DNA of 64,000 nt from contig NZ_JBQCGW010000301.1 in the NCBI RefSeq assembly GCF_051955275.1, positions 1 to 64,000 of the forward strand, given 5' to 3'. The notes under the pieces are model-generated. The model was not told where the DNA came from, did not search any database, and saw only the letters and a program-made list of their open reading frames with translations. Made by a program: the position numbers and the translations under genes. Shown in pieces: positions 60,013 to 64,000 of the stretch. The DNA is from Pseudobacter sp051955275. GTDB taxonomy: Bacteria; Bacteroidota; Bacteroidia; Chitinophagales; Chitinophagaceae. The stretch's first letter is position 1. The number at the start of each line of letters is the position of its first letter.

Positions 60013-61038
60013 ATGCAGTTGCAATTAAGTATACTGGACCAGACACCGGTCCGTAAAGGAAGCAATCCCGTTGAGGCATTGCAGGAATCTGTGGAGCTGG
60101 CAAAACTTGCAGACAAACTCGGATACACCAGGTACTGGGTCTCCGAACATCATAATACCGGCACGCTTGCAGGATCCGCGCCTGAAGTGCTGATCGCAAG
60201 GCTGGGCGCTGATACCCAAAGGATCCGCTTCGGATCAGGCGGCATCATGCTTCCCAATCACAGCACGCTCAAGGTAGCAGAGAATTTCAGGTTGCTGGAA
60301 GGCCTCTATCCCGGAAGGATCGATCTTGGTATCGGCCGCGCTCCGGGTGGCGACAGGCTCACAGCCCAACTGCTCAACCCCACCAATACATTCGATCCGC
60401 AGGAATATGTGCAGCAGATCACCACATTGCAGGCCATGCTGGCCGATAAACCAACACCCGGCAATGCGGAAGGAAAAGTAAGGGCCATGCCCTTTGTGCA
60501 GACACAGCCTGAGCTCTGGATGCTCACCTCCAGCGGCGAGAGCGCTTACCTGGCGGCGCATTTCGGAATGGCGCTGTCCTATGCGCAATTCATCAACCCT
60601 ATCGGCGGCGCACAGGCCATGCAGGCGTATCGCGACCGGTTCATTCCTTCCGATGAATTATCGAAGCCACTTGGAAACGTTGGCGTATTCGGCTTTGTAT
60701 CGGATGATGAACAGAAAGTGGAAGAAGTGAGATCCGTAATGGACTACCGTTTACTGAGTTTCGAGAAAGGAAGATATGATGATGTGCCAACCTACGAAGT
60801 GGCTAAAGCGTATGATTATTCACTGGCCGAATGGCAACGGGTGCTGTTCAACCGCCAGCGCACGGTGGTAGGCTCACCCAGGGAAGTGAAAGCAAAACTG
60901 GAAGAGCTGGCAAAATCATTTGTAGTAAATGAAATTGTGATCTCTACTTTCACGGAACATGCAGAAGACCGCACCAGGAGTTATGAACTGCTGGCCGACA
61001 TGTTCAAGCTGAAGCAACAGCAAAAAGAATTAGTATAA
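60013..61038 (+). CDS. LLM class flavin-dependent oxidoreductase (luciferase-like)
   Basis: A 341-residue TIM-barrel flavoprotein of the bacterial-luciferase-like group 1 (YhbW/YtmO type). Marker segments are LSILDQTPVRKGSNP at the start, RYWVSEHHNTGTLAGSAPEVLIARL, IRFGSGGIMLPNHSTLKVAENFRLLE, GRIDLGIGRAPGG and the C-terminal VVGSPREVKAKLEELA. It would use FMNH2 from a partner reductase for oxygenation of an unknown substrate. A repeat copy follows 9 bp after its stop. Confidence 0.94.
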   Translation: MQLQLSILDQTPVRKGSNPVEALQESVELAKLADKLGYTRYWVSEHHNTGTLAGSAPEVLIARLGADTQRIRFGSGGIMLPNHSTLKVAENFRLLEGLYPGRIDLGIGRAPGGDRLTAQLLNPTNTFDPQEYVQQITTLQAMLADKPTPGNAEGKVRAMPFVQTQPELWMLTSSGESAYLAAHFGMALSYAQFINPIGGAQAMQAYRDRFIPSDELSKPLGNVGVFGFVSDDEQKVEEVRSVMDYRLLSFEKGRYDDVPTYEVAKAYDYSLAEWQRVLFNRQRTVVGSPREVKAKLEELAKSFVVNEIVISTFTEHAEDRTRSYELLADMFKLKQQQKELV

Positions 61039-61046
61039 GATCGATC

Positions 61047-61071
61047 CGCGGGGACGGGAGCGACTGGGCAC
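61047..61071. repeat. REP-like dispersed palindromic repeat, copy 5 (inverted, partial)
   Basis: Reads CGCGGGGACGGGAGCGACTG then GGCAC on the plus strand, i.e. the reverse complement of the consensus GTGCCC(A/G)GTCGCTC.CGTCCCCGCG with one substitution. The second hairpin arm is missing. It lies between the convergent luciferase-like and CsbD-like genes. Confidence 0.75.
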
Positions 61072-61088
61072 TGCGAAATGGAACACCC

Positions 61089-61304
61089 TCAGGATGCTGC
61101 ATCTTTATTGTGTGAAATGCTTTCAATAAATGCCCGCACCTCCTCCACACTACGCCCCATCTTATCCGCGAGTCTTTGCAGCATCGCTTCTTCATTACCT
61201 GGCTCCAGGCGGAGGTCCTCGTCAGTAAGGTACACATTGCGCTCTTTGATCCTTTCTTTTACTTCGTCCCAGCTTGTACCGGGCTTCAGGTGTATGCTTG
61301 CCAT
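61089..61304 (-). CDS. CsbD-like stress protein
   Basis: A 71-residue, highly charged soluble protein. It resembles the Bacteroidota CsbD-like group: TSWDEVKERIKERN, LTDEDLRLEPGNEEAMLQRLADKMGRSVEEV. CsbD proteins are small, helical and induced by general stress; no biochemical activity is known. No signal peptide is present and the ATG start is clear. It is convergent with the luciferase-like gene and 43 bp downstream of it lies the nuclease gene on the same strand. Confidence 0.75.
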   Translation of the reverse strand: MASIHLKPGTSWDEVKERIKERNVYLTDEDLRLEPGNEEAMLQRLADKMGRSVEEVRAFIESISHNKDAAS

Positions 61305-61347
61305 AATAAAAGGTTTTATACAGCAAGCGGTACAAAGAGCATGCCCG

Positions 61348-62181
61348 CTACAGTTTCACCACAGACAGGATGGGGAAATGGTCTGAGGGAAACTTACCGT
61401 AATAAGTATCAGTGAGAACGGCCCAGGATTTCACTTTGAATGGATCAGTTACAAAAATATGATCGATGATCTCGCTGTTTTGTTTCCCTCTTCCGAAATT
61501 ATTGAAAGAGCCATTGGGAGCATAAGGATTGGTAGTCAGTTTGTAAGTATCCTTCAACCATCCTGAATTTGCAATGTGCAGATACCATTCGCTCTGGTGA
61601 TCTCCATTGAAATCGCCGGTGAGCATGGCTGGTGATTTGCCTGCAATGGCCCTGATCTTTTCCAGGATCAGCACAGAGCTGTTCACGCGGGCCTGTACTC
61701 CCTGATGGTCATAATGGGCATTGAAAACGAAGAAGATCTTTTTAGAGGCTTTATGGCGCAGTTTCACCCAGGTGCAGATGCGGTTAAAACGCGCATCCCA
61801 TCCGAAGCCCGGCTTATCAGGAGTTTGCGAAAGCCAGAAGTCACCTTTGCCAAGCAGATCGAACAATGAGTTTTTATAGAAGATGGCCGAATGTTCGCCT
61901 TTGGCTTCTCCATCGTCCCGGCCCCGTCCATACCAGCCGTATTCCGGAAGCTTCGCAGAGAGCGTGTCAAGCTGATGACGCAGCCCTTCCTGCGTTCCGA
62001 ATATCTCGAAATCATGGTAGCGGATCAGCTGATTGATCGCGGGAACACGTTGCTCCCAGAGATTACCACTATCGCTCTTGTTGGCATAGCGAAGATTATA
62101 GGATGCGATACGAATGTCCTGCGCCGTTAGTGAGGCTGATAAGAGGAGGAGCATTATCGCCAACCAGGGATGTTTTTTCAT
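61348..62181 (-). CDS. Secreted endonuclease/exonuclease/phosphatase family protein
   Basis: 277 residues from the ATG at 62181; the in-frame start 48 bp upstream is rejected because it overlaps the preceding gene and puts a non-signal sequence before the export signal (KKHPWLAIMLLLLSASLTAQ). Metal and active-site motifs of the EEP fold: SYNLRY (Asn), GTQEG (Glu), NAHYDHQG (His/Asp), TGDFNGD (Asp/Asn), IDHIFV (Asp/His) and SDHFPI (Asp/His). It hydrolyses a phosphodiester or phosphomonoester; DNA, sphingomyelin or inositol phosphate cannot be told apart. A periplasmic or secreted location is likely. Confidence 0.9.
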   Translation of the reverse strand: MKKHPWLAIMLLLLSASLTAQDIRIASYNLRYANKSDSGNLWEQRVPAINQLIRYHDFEIFGTQEGLRHQLDTLSAKLPEYGWYGRGRDDGEAKGEHSAIFYKNSLFDLLGKGDFWLSQTPDKPGFGWDARFNRICTWVKLRHKASKKIFFVFNAHYDHQGVQARVNSSVLILEKIRAIAGKSPAMLTGDFNGDHQSEWYLHIANSGWLKDTYKLTTNPYAPNGSFNNFGRGKQNSEIIDHIFVTDPFKVKSWAVLTDTYYGKFPSDHFPILSVVKL

Positions 62182-62212
62182 AACGTTGAATAATGCGTGG
62201 GAAGGTACGCCA

Positions 62213-62779
62213 TTACTGCAACTGTGCAAACGTAAATGTGTGCTGGTACACGTTTAGTGGTGTTACCTTTTCGTGATCAGTGTCAACCACTCTTTCCGCA
62301 TATACGCTGTGCATCACCATTTCCGTGATGAGGCGTGAATTGGCAGGACGCATATTCTCCACTTCCATTTTGCAGGCAGGCAGCAGGTATACCACAGGAA
62401 TGAACAGGCATTGCTTTTTCCTTTCCGGGTATGGCTTCTTCATCAGGGGGCAGCCATCCTTATGCGTGCAAATGGAGCAAAATGTAGTCTGTTTATGAGA
62501 AAGGGCGGCAGCAGTCTGCACGCTGCCGCCCTTTGTGAGCCGGTTCATAAATAGTTCATGGTCCAGGTTCACCAGGTCTTCCACCGTATGCAGGCTATAC
62601 ACCATCTGGTTGATCTCCAGATAATACTGGTCTTTCTTCCTGCCGTTCTGATCCGCATACCGTCCGTAATAACGGCTGGTAATTTTGTCCTCCCACTCAT
62701 GCCTGTGCCAGAGCACCGCCTGAGGCTGGATCTTTTTCACGAACTTGTAATAGTTGATCAGTCTGAACTTGATTTTCAT
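62213..62779 (-). CDS. Hypothetical cytoplasmic protein with Cys cluster
   Basis: 188 residues from the ATG at 62779 (a GTG two codons upstream is also possible). The N-terminus is basic and aromatic (KIKFRLINYYKFVKKIQPQ, LWHRHEWEDK). A central Cys group CSICTHKDGC with a later Cys (KKQCLF) could bind a metal. No signal peptide or membrane segment is present. I recognise no family. It lies 31 bp upstream of the nuclease gene start on the same strand, so they may form a two-gene unit. Confidence 0.6.
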   Translation of the reverse strand: MKIKFRLINYYKFVKKIQPQAVLWHRHEWEDKITSRYYGRYADQNGRKKDQYYLEINQMVYSLHTVEDLVNLDHELFMNRLTKGGSVQTAAALSHKQTTFCSICTHKDGCPLMKKPYPERKKQCLFIPVVYLLPACKMEVENMRPANSRLITEMVMHSVYAERVVDTDHEKVTPLNVYQHTFTFAQLQ

Positions 62780-62836
62780 CTGCACAGGGTGTTATACTTC
62801 ACAAAATCGGCTGCCTGTGCGGCGTATTCCCGCCTG

Positions 62837-63568
62837 CTACTGAGCCTTACTTACCTTACCCGAACCTGAAATACTGGTGGTGATCTGCGGATTTCCTTCA
62901 TACCACACATTGCCGCTACCCGATATTTTTGCATCGAGTGTCTCTGTGGCCTTCGTTTTCACATTGCCGGAACCACTGATCTCTGCCTTCACTTTTTTAA
63001 CTGTTACCGGCAACATATAAATGCCCCCACTTCCGCTGATTGAAAACTTTGCATTGCTGGCCCATCCACTCAGCGCACTGATACTTCCCGAACCACTGAT
63101 GCTTGCAGTCAGCTCGCCGGTAACATCGATGCCCTTCACCTTCACATCTCCGGAGCCGCTCAGATGCAGGTCCAGCCCTTCGTTACAAACAATGTCATTG
63201 GTTGCCTGCAGATCACTTGATCCTTCCACGCCCAACCCTTTGATAACGGGAGCGCTTACACGAACAACAACAGGGTCATGGCTTCCAAGTCTGGTTCCTT
63301 TCTTGAACCTTATGATCAGCCTTTCATTCAACACCGGTGTTTCAATTTTATCTAAAATATTCTGTTGCGCCTCTATGGTGAGTTTGAAGTTGCCTTCCTG
63401 CGTAACATAGGTGATATCATCTATGGCAGAAGTGATCCGGTTAAAACTGTTCACAGTTCTTTCCTGCTTCACGGAAGGGCCTTCGCCCGTGATCTTCTTT
63501 TTACAGGATACCATCAGGTAGCTGCATAAAGCAAACAGCACAACGGCAACAAGTTGATTCTTCTTCAT
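62837..63568 (-). CDS. GIN (DUF2807) domain lipoprotein with SGSG repeats
   Basis: A 243-residue lipoprotein (lipobox YLMVSCKKK, Cys about residue 22). The GIN domain has six SGSG turns (LSGSGDVKV, ISGSGSISA, ISGSGGIYM, ISGSGNVKT, ISGSGNVWY, ISGSGKVSK) at about 20-22-residue spacing, which marks a right-handed beta-helix. GIN proteins are abundant in Bacteroidota envelopes and are thought to be head-domain or adhesin-like; no enzyme activity is known. The gene is 68 bp downstream (minus strand) of the truncated DUF4249-like gene. Confidence 0.9.
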   Translation of the reverse strand: MKKNQLVAVVLFALCSYLMVSCKKKITGEGPSVKQERTVNSFNRITSAIDDITYVTQEGNFKLTIEAQQNILDKIETPVLNERLIIRFKKGTRLGSHDPVVVRVSAPVIKGLGVEGSSDLQATNDIVCNEGLDLHLSGSGDVKVKGIDVTGELTASISGSGSISALSGWASNAKFSISGSGGIYMLPVTVKKVKAEISGSGNVKTKATETLDAKISGSGNVWYEGNPQITTSISGSGKVSKAQ

Positions 63569-63636
63569 AACTAATTCGGTTAATTGTATTGTTTAATAAA
63601 ATGATCGGGCTATAACAGACAATACTTAACCGGGTG

Positions 63637-64000
63637 TTATTCTTCTATCTTCTTGCTGAGTTCAGATTCAGAAACCGTGCCGAACCAGCCCAGGATCTTG
63701 TTAGAGCTTCCTTGTTTTTGTGTGGCAACGTTGGTTGGTACATTCGCTAATACTTTGGCAAACAAACCTCCGTTAGCCAACTGATCAGTAAGCAAACGGA
63801 TGAAGCCATGCGCATCTTTACTGATGCCGCGTACTACCACTTTCACTTCATCTCCTTTCAGATATGGTTTTTCATCGGACGTAATGCCTTCGCGGATCGG
63901 AACTATAAAGTTGAAACCATCAGAATTGGCATCTTCATAATAAGCGCCATCGATGCTCCACATTTCATTCACATTCTGGTTGAGTACCCCGTTACGGTAG
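63637..64000 (-). CDS. DUF4249-like protein, C-terminal part, cut by the window edge
   Basis: The reading frame is open to position 64000 with no stop, so its N-terminus (and probably a lipoprotein signal) lies outside the window. About 121 C-terminal residues are visible. The pattern FIRLLTDQLANGGLFAKV-PTNV-ILGWFGT matches the C-terminus of DUF4249 proteins, which are Bacteroidota envelope lipoproteins often encoded beside TonB-dependent transporters. A GTG within the frame at 63972 is not a credible start. The assignment is tentative. Confidence 0.7.
   Translation of the reverse strand, partial: YRNGVLNQNVNEMWSIDGAYYEDANSDGFNFIVPIREGITSDEKPYLKGDEVKVVVRGISKDAHGFIRLLTDQLANGGLFAKVLANVPTNVATQKQGSSNKILGWFGTVSESELSKKIEE

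Noticed and set aside
21348..61071. The repeated palindromes as a CRISPR array
   Set aside because: The copies are single, far apart, in both orientations, with no regular spacers and no cas genes.

Overview
The window looks like chromosomal DNA from a member of the Bacteroidota, most likely the Chitinophagia/Chitinophagaceae. Grounds for this are SusC/SusD transporters with an ECF sigma/FecR pair, GLPGLI, GIN and DUF4397/DUF4249-type proteins, an alternative complex III respiratory operon, futalosine-pathway menaquinone synthesis (MqnC), and -7 motifs of the form TAnnTTTG with little sign of Shine-Dalgarno sites. No rRNA operon, CRISPR array, prophage or insertion sequence was seen. Genus-level placement is inference.

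Left part (1-21.2 kb). An Lrp/AsnC regulator is followed by a terminator-tailed, tRNA-like RNA gene (721-889) whose ends fold as a class II tRNA but which carries a roughly 98-nt variable region. Nine minus-strand genes from 14574 down to 945 then run together with no gap above 54 bp: ECF sigma factor, FecR anti-sigma, SusC, SusD, a DUF4397-like lipoprotein, an ABC ATPase, a fused GldF/GldG-like permease, and two tandem MutS-like ATPases that lack mismatch-recognition domains. On the plus strand, trmB, a small DUF5522-type protein and an alkyltransferase-like protein with a histone-H1-like tail overlap each other. Several envelope or unknown genes follow, then a small 150-aa membrane protein, DUF420 and SCO1.

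Middle part (21.3-36 kb). This is a complete minus-strand terminal respiratory locus: actA-B-C-D-E-F (alternative complex III, menaquinol:cytochrome c/oxidase oxidoreductase), then cytochrome c oxidase subunits II and I, heme O synthase, two subunit-III proteins and a subunit-IV protein. A candidate promoter precedes actA and a terminator hairpin follows the last gene. SCO1 (copper delivery) and DUF420 (oxidase maturation) lie just beyond. mqnC at 49.4 kb supplies the menaquinone pathway that would feed the complex.

Right part (36-64 kb). This holds housekeeping and envelope genes: a membrane-domain/PurN fusion, an M19 dipeptidase/acyltransferase/D-aminoacylase operon, a fused branched-chain 2-oxoacid dehydrogenase E1, an M16 peptidase pair (one active, one lacking the zinc motif), a retropepsin-PDZ protease, mqnC, a hybrid histidine kinase, a classical two-component pair, GLPGLI, GNAT, MFS (Bcr/CflA), a luciferase-like oxidoreductase, CsbD-like, endonuclease/phosphatase-family, GIN and DUF4249-like proteins. 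The last gene runs off the right edge.

Five intergenic copies of a GC-rich palindrome built on GTCGCTCGCG-TCCC-CGCGAGTGAC form a REP-like dispersed repeat family. The most unusual items are the tRNA-like RNA, the REP-like repeats, the nine-gene ECF/Sus/ABC/MutS run and the membrane-PurN fusion.
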